Positions 6,570 through 13,638 of a stretch of 15,449 nucleotides of DNA are shown here, one piece after another. Numbering within the stretch: the stretch's first letter is position 1; each line of letters starts with the position of its first letter. Under the pieces are notes generated by a model. The model had not been told where the DNA came from and did no database searches. It saw only the letters and a program-made list of their open reading frames with translations. Source of the stretch: Clostridiales bacterium (GTDB taxonomy: Bacteria; Bacillota; Clostridia; Oscillospirales; JAAYOS01); NCBI GenBank assembly GCA_012521525.1, contig JAAYMG010000105.1, positions 1-15,449 on the forward strand. Direction: 5' to 3'. The position numbers and the translations under genes are program-made.

Positions 6570-8276
6570 ATGGACATCTATGAGGCTATAAGGAAAAAAC
6601 CGTTTTACCTGGACGACGCGGGAGTGGATTGGGTAAAGGATGCTCTTTCAAAAATGACTCTCGAAGAGAAAGTAGGACAGCTTTTCCTTCTCTGTGCGAC
6701 GGAAGGGACGCGCGAAGAATTCGATCACATGTTCAGCGTCATGCAGCCGTGCGGGGTCATGTACAGGCTCTTCGACATAGAGCGTGCGGTCGAAGCAACA
6801 GCATATCTCAAGCAAAAGTCAAAGATCCCTATGCTGATAGCCTCGAACCTTGAAAAAGGCGGAAACGGCATCGTGACCGAGGGAACGATGCTCGGCTCCC
6901 CAATGGCCATAGCCGCAACGGGTGACGTTGAAATGGCCAGGAAGCTGGGGCGGCTGTGCGGCAGAGAGGGAGCGGCTGTGGGTGCCAACTGGGCATTTGC
7001 ACCGATCATAGATATCGATTATAACTTCCGAAATCCGATAACGAATACCAGGACATTCGGTTCAAATCCTGACACTGTCAGGGATTTTGGCGTTGCATAT
7101 GTCGAAGAAGTGCAGAAGTGCGGGCTTGCAGCCTCGATAAAGCATTTCCCCGGCGACGGATGTGACGAGCGCGACCAGCACCTCGTCACCAGCATCAATG
7201 ACATGGATTGTGAAGAGTGGGACAGGACATTTGGCAAAGTATATCGCGCCTGCATCGAAGCCGGCGCAATGACGGTCATGGTAGGGCACATAATGCAGCC
7301 TGCATGGACAAAGCGCATAAATCCCGATATAGCGGACGAAGATATCCTGCCCGCTTCACTGTCAGAAGAACTGAAGATCGGATTGCTGCGCAATCACCTT
7401 GGCTTTAACGGGCTCATCGTTACAGATGCCACGGTGATGGCCGGATTCACTATAGCGATGCCTCGCTATAAGGCTGTACCGCATGCCATCGCTTCCGGCG
7501 CTGACATTTTCCTGTTTTCACGCAATATTGAAGAAGATTTTACATACATGATGGACGGTGTGAAAAGCGGCATCATCTCCCCAAAGAGACTGGAGGAAGC
7601 CCTTGTACGCATCCTCGCGCTGAAAGCAGCACTTCGTCTCCATGAGGACAGGCCGCTTCCTACATTGGAAAGCGCGCGTGCGATAATAGGATGCGAAGAG
7701 CACAGGGCGTGGGCAAAAGAATGCGCGGACAAGTCAGTTACACTTGTCAAGGAACAGCCCGGTGTTCTCCCTATAACCCCTCAAAGATATCCCCGTATAC
7801 TCTATTGTCCGATAGAAGGCGAAGCGGGTTACGTATACACCGCGAAAGCCGGTGTCTGCGATGAGTTCAAAAAGCGCCTTGAGGACAAGGGTTTCAAAGT
7901 TACTACGTTCGTCCCGTCAAAAACCAATGAGAACAAGGTGACGCCGCACAGCTATTACAGGGAAAACTTCGACCTGGTCATATATTGTGCGAACCTTGCG
8001 ACAAAGTCGAACCAGACCACGGTCCGCATAGAATGGCAGCAGCCGATGGGAGCCAACTGCCCGCATTATCTTAATGAGATCCCGACCGTATTCGTCTCCG
8101 TCGAGAACCCCTATCACCTGCTTGATGTCCCCAGGATAAAGACATTCATAAACGCATACTGCTCTTTGCCCGTCGTTCTTGACGCGATCATTGATAAACT
8201 GATGCAGGGCACCAGCGCATTCAAGGGCAAAAGCCCGGTGGATCCGTTCTGCGGCAAGTGGGATACCCGTCTGTAA
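6570..8276 (+). CDS. Glycoside hydrolase family 3, NagZ-like beta-N-acetylhexosaminidase
   Basis: The 568-residue product has a GH3 TIM-barrel (about residues 20-350) and a C-terminal alpha/beta domain (about 375-560). Typical NagZ-type signs are RTFGSNP (161-167) and KHFPGDG (191-197). The D202-Q-H204 pair corresponds to the Asp-His dyad that acts as acid/base in NagZ enzymes. The nucleophile is Asp286 in GLIVTDATVM. Asp196 replaces the His of the usual KHFPGHG. No signal peptide is present, so it should act on sugars inside the cell, probably recycled cell-wall fragments or imported chito- or other beta-linked oligosaccharides. Some NagZ-type enzymes are phosphorylases and that cannot be excluded. 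The start follows GAAAGGGG (6553-6560). It converges with a PfkB kinase gene that may phosphorylate a released sugar. Confidence 0.9.
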   Translation: MDIYEAIRKKPFYLDDAGVDWVKDALSKMTLEEKVGQLFLLCATEGTREEFDHMFSVMQPCGVMYRLFDIERAVEATAYLKQKSKIPMLIASNLEKGGNGIVTEGTMLGSPMAIAATGDVEMARKLGRLCGREGAAVGANWAFAPIIDIDYNFRNPITNTRTFGSNPDTVRDFGVAYVEEVQKCGLAASIKHFPGDGCDERDQHLVTSINDMDCEEWDRTFGKVYRACIEAGAMTVMVGHIMQPAWTKRINPDIADEDILPASLSEELKIGLLRNHLGFNGLIVTDATVMAGFTIAMPRYKAVPHAIASGADIFLFSRNIEEDFTYMMDGVKSGIISPKRLEEALVRILALKAALRLHEDRPLPTLESARAIIGCEEHRAWAKECADKSVTLVKEQPGVLPITPQRYPRILYCPIEGEAGYVYTAKAGVCDEFKKRLEDKGFKVTTFVPSKTNENKVTPHSYYRENFDLVIYCANLATKSNQTTVRIEWQQPMGANCPHYLNEIPTVFVSVENPYHLLDVPRIKTFINAYCSLPVVLDAIIDKLMQGTSAFKGKSPVDPFCGKWDTRL

Positions 8277-8304
8277 CCTTATATTACATGCGATCCTTAT
8301 ATTA
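8277..8304. repeat. Short direct repeat after the GH3 stop
   Basis: CCTTATATTA occurs at 8277-8286 and 8295-8304. Including the following bases, 14 of 16 positions agree. A third copy lies at 9441-9450, upstream of the pfkB-type gene. Confidence 0.4.
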
Positions 8305-8398
8305 TTTGCGGCCCTTGTTTTCATGACTGCCAGAGCATCGAACAGGGACGACATGTCATTCAAATTGTCAGAACAAAAAATGCTTTAACGATCAAAAG

Positions 8399-8426
8399 CA
8401 GGCTGCTATATTGCAGCCTGTTTTTT
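8399..8426. terminator. Bidirectional terminator shared by the GH3 and PfkB genes
   Basis: CAGGCTGC (8399-8406) pairs perfectly with GCAGCCTG (8413-8420) around a 6-base loop. TTTTTT follows on the plus strand, serving the GH3 gene. On the minus strand CTTTTGATC follows, serving the kinase gene, whose TAG stop (8408-8406) begins in the loop and ends at the base of the stem. Confidence 0.85.
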
Positions 8427-9350
8427 CCTGATAAAATCCTCGACCTGCTTTCTGCTTTGGACCCCCGTATGAGCTCCCACATACTGAACGGATACGCCTG
8501 CCGTCCCGGCCGCAAATTCACAGCAGCCTCTAAAATCTCTGCCTTCGAGCAAAGCCGCAATAAATCCTGCTGCAAAATTGTCACCGGCTCCGGTCGTATC
8601 CACCGCGTCGTCCCCTATGGCCGGCAGAAAGAATCTCTCTGCAGAGTTCTTTACAAAACATCCATCCTTGCCCCGTTTTATTATTATGTTTTTTATCCCG
8701 TATCCAAGAAGCACATCTGCCATTTCATCCGGATCAGTCTTTCCTGTCAATCCCCTTGCTTCATCTTCATTCGGGAAGAAATAATCGATCCCCGGCAGCA
8801 CTTCCTTGAGATCATCCAAACCCAAAGCTCTCGGGGACATCATCACATCGGCACAAACCAATGCATTATTGCTCTTTGCCGCATCAATTACTGCCGCAAT
8901 ACTCTCCGCAGTATAGAATGGTGATATGAACAGGCTGCCCAGGGATACTATTTCAGCATTTTTCACTGCTTGCAAATCAACTGTATACTGCTTAAAACGT
9001 ATATCAGTACCGGCCTTGATGAAGTTTCTCTGGCCGTCAGGTGAGATCACAACAACGCTAATGCTCGGTCTAATATTGTCACTGATCGTACAATGCTCAA
9101 TATCGACACCGGCATTATGAAGGTAATTTTGTATGAAGCGGCTCGCATCATCATTGCCAAAACCGGTGAGCAACCTGACATTTACGCCAAGTCTTTGCAA
9201 AACGATAGCCTGATTCGTCGCATCACCGCCGACACTCAGCAAAACTTCCTGAGCCTGCTTCGTCTCTTCGATAAACGGTGCAGACAAATCCGCTCCGCGA
9301 ATCAGAACATCTACACATGACGTACCTACACACACAACGTCAGCATTCAT
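8406..9350 (-). CDS. PfkB-family carbohydrate kinase
   Basis: The 314-residue product is a ribokinase-like kinase that transfers the ATP phosphate to a sugar or nucleoside hydroxyl in the cytoplasm. The first PfkB signature is GGDATNQA (41-48), whose Asn binds substrate. FPNEDEA (192-198) carries the NxxE motif that coordinates magnesium. DTTGAGDNFAAGF (251-263) holds the anion hole and the catalytic base Asp257. Length and motif order are normal. The ATG at 9350 follows a modest AGGTG site. Substrate cannot be decided from motifs: fructose, ribose, 2-keto-3-deoxygluconate or a nucleoside are possible. It converges with the GH3 glycosidase and shares its terminator; a functional link through a released monosaccharide is inference only. 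Confidence 0.92.
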   Translation of the reverse strand: MNADVVCVGTSCVDVLIRGADLSAPFIEETKQAQEVLLSVGGDATNQAIVLQRLGVNVRLLTGFGNDDASRFIQNYLHNAGVDIEHCTISDNIRPSISVVVISPDGQRNFIKAGTDIRFKQYTVDLQAVKNAEIVSLGSLFISPFYTAESIAAVIDAAKSNNALVCADVMMSPRALGLDDLKEVLPGIDYFFPNEDEARGLTGKTDPDEMADVLLGYGIKNIIIKRGKDGCFVKNSAERFFLPAIGDDAVDTTGAGDNFAAGFIAALLEGRDFRGCCEFAAGTAGVSVQYVGAHTGVQSRKQVEDFIRKKQAAI

Positions 9351-9374
9351 GATAACACCTGCGTCTCTAAGCTA

Positions 9375-9431
9375 ATTCTAACAGCGCCTTTAATATGTAA
9401 ACATTATAATATCATGATTTTTAATTTGCGA
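9375..9431 (-). promoter_or_regulatory. Candidate promoter region of the PfkB kinase gene
   Basis: Two arrangements are visible on the minus strand. One is a perfect TATAAT (9408-9403) with a weak TCGCAA (9431-9426) 17 bases upstream. The other is TTTACA (9401-9396) and TAGAAT (9380-9375) with short 15-base spacing. The first gives a leader of about 46 bases. Confidence 0.4.
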
Positions 9432-9451
9432 GTGTTTTTCCCTTATATTAA

Positions 9452-9593
9452 CTTTTGATCCATTCAGGCCACCCTGATCCCAAAGATGTAAAAGGTCTTT
9501 ACAATCAGTTAAAAGGCAAAATAACGATCGAGCCTGACGCAACTAGATCAAGGGACAGAGATCATTAAAGGAACAATTGATATGCCCGATTGA
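9452..9593 (+). pseudogene. Short protein-like gene remnant with an apparent frameshift
   Basis: From a stop at 9449 the frame reads a protein-like stretch ending in GLYNQLKGKITIEPDAT (about 9494-9544). It then runs into a stop at 9566 after low-quality residues. In a different frame TQLDQGTEIIKGTIDMPD followed by TGA covers 9537-9593. Joining the two at about 9537-9545 gives one continuous protein-like C-terminus. There is no start codon or ribosome binding site, and the bases before it are AT-rich and non-coding in style. I cannot name the parent gene. It could be chance coding-like sequence. Confidence 0.35.
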
Positions 9594-9611
9594 AGAGAAG
9601 GCCAAAATAAC

Positions 9612-9649
9612 AGCGGGCAGGATAGGAACAAGCCTCTATCCCGCCCGCT
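9612..9649 (-). terminator. Terminator of the carboxylesterase remnant
   Basis: AGCGGGC-A-GGATAG (9612-9625) pairs with CTATCC-C-GCCCGCT (9636-9649). This gives 13 pairs with one mismatch and a 10-base loop. On the minus strand GTTATTTT follows; on the plus strand only TTTCC follows. Confidence 0.75.
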
Positions 9650-9696
9650 TTCCAATACGGAAGTTGGCAGAGGTCTCTGCAAACTGTCCCGGCATC

Positions 9697-10479
9697 CTAT
9701 TCAGGAATGCTGATGTTACGAACTACATACTCGTAAATCATCCTGTCCAGATCGTTCTCGATCCCGATATGCGCGACCGGTTCCGCCTTCAGATCCATCC
9801 AGCCTAGGCCGGCATCGCTCCTTGGCCACATCGGCAGGCCTTCACCGTTGGGATCTCCTGTCCTGATGAAGTTTGCCCAGTAACTGCTGATCAGATCCGC
9901 CGCCCTGAAGTCGGATCCCGTCCAGGGTCTCACCGGAGGGACTCCTTTGCGGAGAGATGCGAAGGTGTACCAAAGTTCGGATGAATGCCATGCAAGCAGG
10001 TTGTTCTCATCGCGTAAGGTGCCTTTTTCCTCGGGCAACGACGGCGGCACCTGGCTGAACAAGTATGTCCAGGTGTTGGCACAGGGGAATTTCCCGGCCC
10101 TGTATTTGCCGAAGCAGCGGTTGAGCATGATGCCGCCGCGGGTGCTGAGTCCCAGGGATGCCAGGCGGCGGGACACATGATCCGCATTTTCGTCCGTGAT
10201 CTCCACGAGTTTTTCAAAGCCGTACATATCGTACAGATCGCCGGTCATCTCCCTGACACGCACATAAACTTCAGCAGCGCTGGTATATGGCATCCCGCCG
10301 AGGAGCATCCCGGCCCGCATGGTGGTCTCGCCATAGTTGCTGCCCGCCAGGTAATCAAGATCCCCCGCGTACTGCGCGAAGCTGATCGCCTGATCCTGGT
10401 TGGGCACATAGTAACCGTCACACACCATTTGGCTGGGTATGGGCATCCAGCCTTTGTATCCCTTTATAATTGTATACAA
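9697..10479 (-). pseudogene. Carboxylesterase type B, C-terminal half only
   Basis: The frame encodes about 260 residues matching the second half of type-B carboxylesterases, which are normally about 500 residues. QMVCDGYYVPNQ (18-29) matches the mid-protein VDGxxLP segment. GSNYGE (46-51) carries the acid of the triad. HSSELWYTF (165-173) carries its His, and ADLISSYWANFIRTGDPNG (194-212) is the typical C-terminal stretch. The N-terminal half, with the oxyanion hole and the GESAGA-type nucleophile Ser, is absent. Upstream the minus strand runs into the PucR promoter and gene. The first possible start is a TTG at 10479 without a ribosome binding site. The remaining frame is intact and still ends in a good terminator, so the loss may be recent. 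An independently made, non-catalytic protein cannot be excluded. Confidence 0.8.
10465..10479 (+). promoter_or_regulatory. -10-like hexamer and palindrome before the PucR gene
   Basis: A perfect TATAAT (10465-10470) runs into the 10-base palindrome TTGTATACAA (10470-10479), about 75 bases before the PucR start. No convincing -35 is visible on the plus strand. The site sits at the head-to-head junction with the esterase remnant and is a candidate operator. Confidence 0.3.
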
Positions 10480-10551
10480 CCATACTTATCGGATTAAGGC
10501 TCGGATCGATTATTGTCGATATGAAAAAGAACATGGAAATGGGGCACTGGA

Positions 10552-12090
10552 ATGAAATACGGATATCTTGTTTATGCTCTTCAGGGTTTCGGAGCAAAAC
10601 CGTATTCGCGCGTTTCCGACGAAATTCGGGTATACGGCGCCCAACTGATGAGAACACAATATAGCCTTCCGGACGGGACCACTTACTACAACAGTGACTA
10701 TATTTATGTCGGCTTTGTTTCGGAATTGCCGCAGGATCCCTGCAAAGCACCGCGTGATGTCATCTGCATTGCCGACATACCGCCACCCTCCGGGTATAAA
10801 GGTCATCCTGATATAAATCTTATACTGTGTGACGCAAACTCCGACCTAATGCTGTTGCTCAACTGTGTGAGTTTTCACCTTGCGGATGACGTGCGTACTA
10901 CAAAAAACGACCTGCTGTTTGCCAACATGGATAATGATCAAATAACCCTGTCTTCATTGCTTGACGTGGCGTATAAACACCTGCATAACCCCCTGATCTT
11001 TACGACGGCAAGCTTCAAGATAATCGGCGTCAGAGGGCAATTTTTCAGCAGAGAAGTACTTGATGCGATCGATGCAGGCAGGATACAGGAAGATCTGATG
11101 CAGAAGTTCCGGTCCCGAAACACATACGATTTATATAAAGCGCAGGAATACATCATAGTCATAAATCGAGGCGAGTGGATAGTACTTCCCGTAAAAATTC
11201 GCTGCTTTTTGATCGGTTGGCTGTTGATATGCAATGAGGAAAGCATGTTCTTCAACTCTGACTACAGGTTTGCGGAAAACCTGGCGCAAAAACTTGCCGT
11301 CGTAATGGAACGACAAATGGAAAGATACGACGATTTTGCGATGATGCAGTCCGCGCTTTTTATCGAATTGCTGAACAAGGACCAGTATCCTGAGAAACTC
11401 TTGCGCGAGCATCTTAACTACCTGAAATGGCCATACGGAGAACAACTCTCCCTGTTCTATATAAAGATACCTAAAAATCTGAGCGATCCTGATCTGACAA
11501 AGCTTTCGCGCCGGCTTTCAGACGGGCTTGAAGGGAGCCGTTCGCTGATTTATGGCAACGAGTTGCTGATGCTGGTGCCCTTTCCCGCATATAAACAGGA
11601 AGAGATATACATAACCCTGGATAGACGCTGCAGAGAATCGAGTGTGTTGGCCCTGCTAAGCGACAGCTTTGATGATTATCTGCAAATGCAGAACTATTAC
11701 ATGCAAGTGCGCCGGGCTTACAAACTTGCAAAAGAAATCGCCCTTCCGAACGGATTGCACAACTATAGTGAACTGGTCCCATTCGTTACGGCACAGGCGC
11801 TTCATTCGACCAATACTCTAAAAGACTTCATACCCGGCGACCTGGTAAAGCTGATCCGATATGATATGGATCACAAGTCCGACCTGTTGTCTACTCTTGA
11901 AGCTTATATACGCTATGGCGGCCTGACACAGGATGCGATTGACTCTCTCTCGGTCTCGAAAAGCACAGCCTTCTACCGTCTGAATAAGATCCGGGAACTA
12001 TGTCCGCTGGATATTGATAACGGTGTTATCCGGTCACGCATCCTTGTTGCTCTGTGTGCCTACCGAATGTATGGTCAGGTTGATATGTAG
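10552..12090 (+). CDS. PucR-family transcriptional regulator
   Basis: The 512-residue product is a DNA-binding regulator. Its C-terminal region (about 445-507) is the PucR helix-turn-helix domain: LLSTLEAYIRYGG, then SVSKSTAFYRLNKI, then a final helix ending in LVALCAY. The middle (about 125-245) has SSLLDVAYKHLHNPLIF and INRGEWIVLPV, typical of the GAF/PAS-like sensor part of Clostridia PucR proteins. The first 115 residues form an N-terminal domain I do not recognise. No membrane segment is seen. The ATG at 10552 has only a weak GGGG site. Members control purine, amino-acid or other catabolic genes, often neighbours. Here the divergent neighbour is a truncated esterase and the convergent ones are two hydrolases. 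The target is unknown. Confidence 0.88.
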   Translation: MKYGYLVYALQGFGAKPYSRVSDEIRVYGAQLMRTQYSLPDGTTYYNSDYIYVGFVSELPQDPCKAPRDVICIADIPPPSGYKGHPDINLILCDANSDLMLLLNCVSFHLADDVRTTKNDLLFANMDNDQITLSSLLDVAYKHLHNPLIFTTASFKIIGVRGQFFSREVLDAIDAGRIQEDLMQKFRSRNTYDLYKAQEYIIVINRGEWIVLPVKIRCFLIGWLLICNEESMFFNSDYRFAENLAQKLAVVMERQMERYDDFAMMQSALFIELLNKDQYPEKLLREHLNYLKWPYGEQLSLFYIKIPKNLSDPDLTKLSRRLSDGLEGSRSLIYGNELLMLVPFPAYKQEEIYITLDRRCRESSVLALLSDSFDDYLQMQNYYMQVRRAYKLAKEIALPNGLHNYSELVPFVTAQALHSTNTLKDFIPGDLVKLIRYDMDHKSDLLSTLEAYIRYGGLTQDAIDSLSVSKSTAFYRLNKIRELCPLDIDNGVIRSRILVALCAYRMYGQVDM

Positions 12091-12202
12091 TCTTTAGTCT
12101 ATACTTTTACATAAACCACTTAGCTTCATATACTCTCTATAGCTTAGTCTTCATATGACCTGCTCTTGTCTTCACAGTTGATTAAGCTGTTGATGTGAAC
12201 CC

Positions 12203-12248
12203 AGTCAGTTTGTTGTGATCGTAACCAACAAGCTGACTCTTTCTTTTT
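12203..12248 (+). terminator. Terminator of the PucR gene
   Basis: AGTCAGTTTGTTG (12203-12215) pairs with CAACAAGCTGACT (12226-12238), 13 pairs including one G-T wobble, around a 10-base loop. CTTTCTTTTT follows. Confidence 0.85.
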
Positions 12249-12261
12249 GGTCTCCTTATAG

Positions 12262-12316
12262 AACTGACCCCAATCGTTATTCAGTATACCATACTGTCTG
12301 ACGATTGGGGGTAGTT
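12262..12316. repeat. 55-base imperfect inverted repeat, possible element-end hairpin
   Basis: CCCCAATCGT (12268-12277) pairs with ACGATTGGGG (12301-12310). Inside it CAGTAT (12282-12287) pairs with ATACTG (12291-12296). Outside it AACT (12262-12265) pairs with AGTT (12313-12316) across a 2-base mismatch. No T tract follows on either strand, so it is not a standard terminator. It may be a miniature element or a paired IS end, or a hairpin that helps end the two convergent units. Confidence 0.5.
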
Positions 12317-12352
12317 TAGTATGACTACAGAATGTGGTCTGTAAAATTACAG

Positions 12353-13534
12353 TTACTCAAGGCATCCATATGCCACGGCACGAACGCGTAGATGGTGATA
12401 TTCCTCTTTGTTCGGGATCATGTTGTGCATGTAAGTGATTGCAACTCCCTCGCTCGGGTCTGCTTCCGCCCATGTGCCGGCGCCGCCGGTCCATCCGAAT
12501 GCGCCTATCGAGCCGTTGTGCTGCCCCGCGGCTTTGTCTATGACGGTCCGGAAACCAAGGCCATATCCATAACCCGCCAGGTAGCTGTTGGTGAAGTCCC
12601 TGAGCTGCTGTTCATTGAGGTGGTTAGTGCGCATGAGATCGATCGTCTTGCGTCCGATGAACCTCTCTCCCTTGTAAACGCCTCCGTTTGCAAGCATCGA
12701 CATGAAAACGGCGAAATCTTTGGCGCTTGAAATCAGGTTTGCACGGGATCCCTCGGGTACGGATCCCTTCATTAGCGTGGCATCCATCTCGGGCGGGAGC
12801 TTTTCAAACTTCCCGTCAGGAGTGCATCTGTAGTTTGCCACAAGCTTCTTTGCCATTTCCTCGTCGAGAAGCGTTTCCGTATCCTTGAGTCCTAGAGGTT
12901 CTATCAGTTTTTCCCGCATGTTCTGTCGAACGGACTTCCCGGTGATCACTTCTACCAGGGCCCCGATTATCTCGCTGCCGAAGCCGTACATCCAGTGGGT
13001 CCCGGGTTCGAACATGACCGGGACCCGGCTCATGGCCTTCACTTCTTCACGCAGCGTCGGAATGCGCCCGTTTTCGCAGAGTGGTTTCATGGCTTCGCTC
13101 ATGGCGTTGAGCGTCGGGTTTGCCGAAGGTTCACTCAGCGGTCTCATGCAATATGGAAGGCCGCAAGACATGATCAGGGCGTCGCGGATCGTGATCGGCC
13201 GCTCAAGCGGCTCGACTGCGATCTCACCGTTCGGACGGATAACGAACTTTTTGGTATCGCGCCATTCCGGAAGGTATTCGTACAGCGGTTCGTTCAGGAG
13301 GAATTCGCCCTGCTCGAAAAGCATCATGCATATGACATATGTAAACAGTTTAGTCGTTGATGCCTGACGGAACATGGAATGCTCGTTTATGGGGATCCTG
13401 TTCTCGATATCGGCGTATCCCGCATAACCTTCATAAATCGGTTCGCCGTCCTTCATTATGACGCACGCGCATCCCGGCACCGTATTTCCCGCGAACCGGT
13501 TGAGAAGCCTGTCAAGATCCTGAAACCTGGCCAT
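12353..13534 (-). CDS. Beta-lactamase-family serine hydrolase (S12-like esterase/peptidase)
   Basis: The 393-residue product has the penicillin-binding/class C beta-lactamase fold. STTK (59-62) is the SxxK motif with nucleophile Ser59 and Lys62. WMYGFGSE (181-188) carries the second-motif Tyr183, and WTGGAG (348-353) stands at the third-motif strand, where esterase-type members often have W/H-x-G instead of KTG. There is no signal peptide, so a cytoplasmic esterase or peptidase role is more likely than antibiotic resistance. The ATG at 13534 is chosen because GAGGAGG lies 5 bases upstream; an in-frame start at 13555 would place that site inside the coding region. It follows the alpha/beta hydrolase gene by 104 bases on the same strand without a clear terminator, suggesting one operon. 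Confidence 0.9.
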   Translation of the reverse strand: MARFQDLDRLLNRFAGNTVPGCACVIMKDGEPIYEGYAGYADIENRIPINEHSMFRQASTTKLFTYVICMMLFEQGEFLLNEPLYEYLPEWRDTKKFVIRPNGEIAVEPLERPITIRDALIMSCGLPYCMRPLSEPSANPTLNAMSEAMKPLCENGRIPTLREEVKAMSRVPVMFEPGTHWMYGFGSEIIGALVEVITGKSVRQNMREKLIEPLGLKDTETLLDEEMAKKLVANYRCTPDGKFEKLPPEMDATLMKGSVPEGSRANLISSAKDFAVFMSMLANGGVYKGERFIGRKTIDLMRTNHLNEQQLRDFTNSYLAGYGYGLGFRTVIDKAAGQHNGSIGAFGWTGGAGTWAEADPSEGVAITYMHNMIPNKEEYHHLRVRAVAYGCLE

Positions 13535-13638
13535 AAAAACCTCCTCATAAAACACAGAGTTTTAGAATTATTACTCCAATGCCACAGCAGATCTGTCCGT
13601 TAGGAGCCTGATTTTCTTAAATATCCGGTTTTGACGTT

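Noticed and set aside
12119..12156. Imperfect direct repeat CTTAG-(T)-CTTCATAT in the PucR 3' region
   Set aside because: Only two short copies in AT-rich sequence; expected by chance and no link to a feature.
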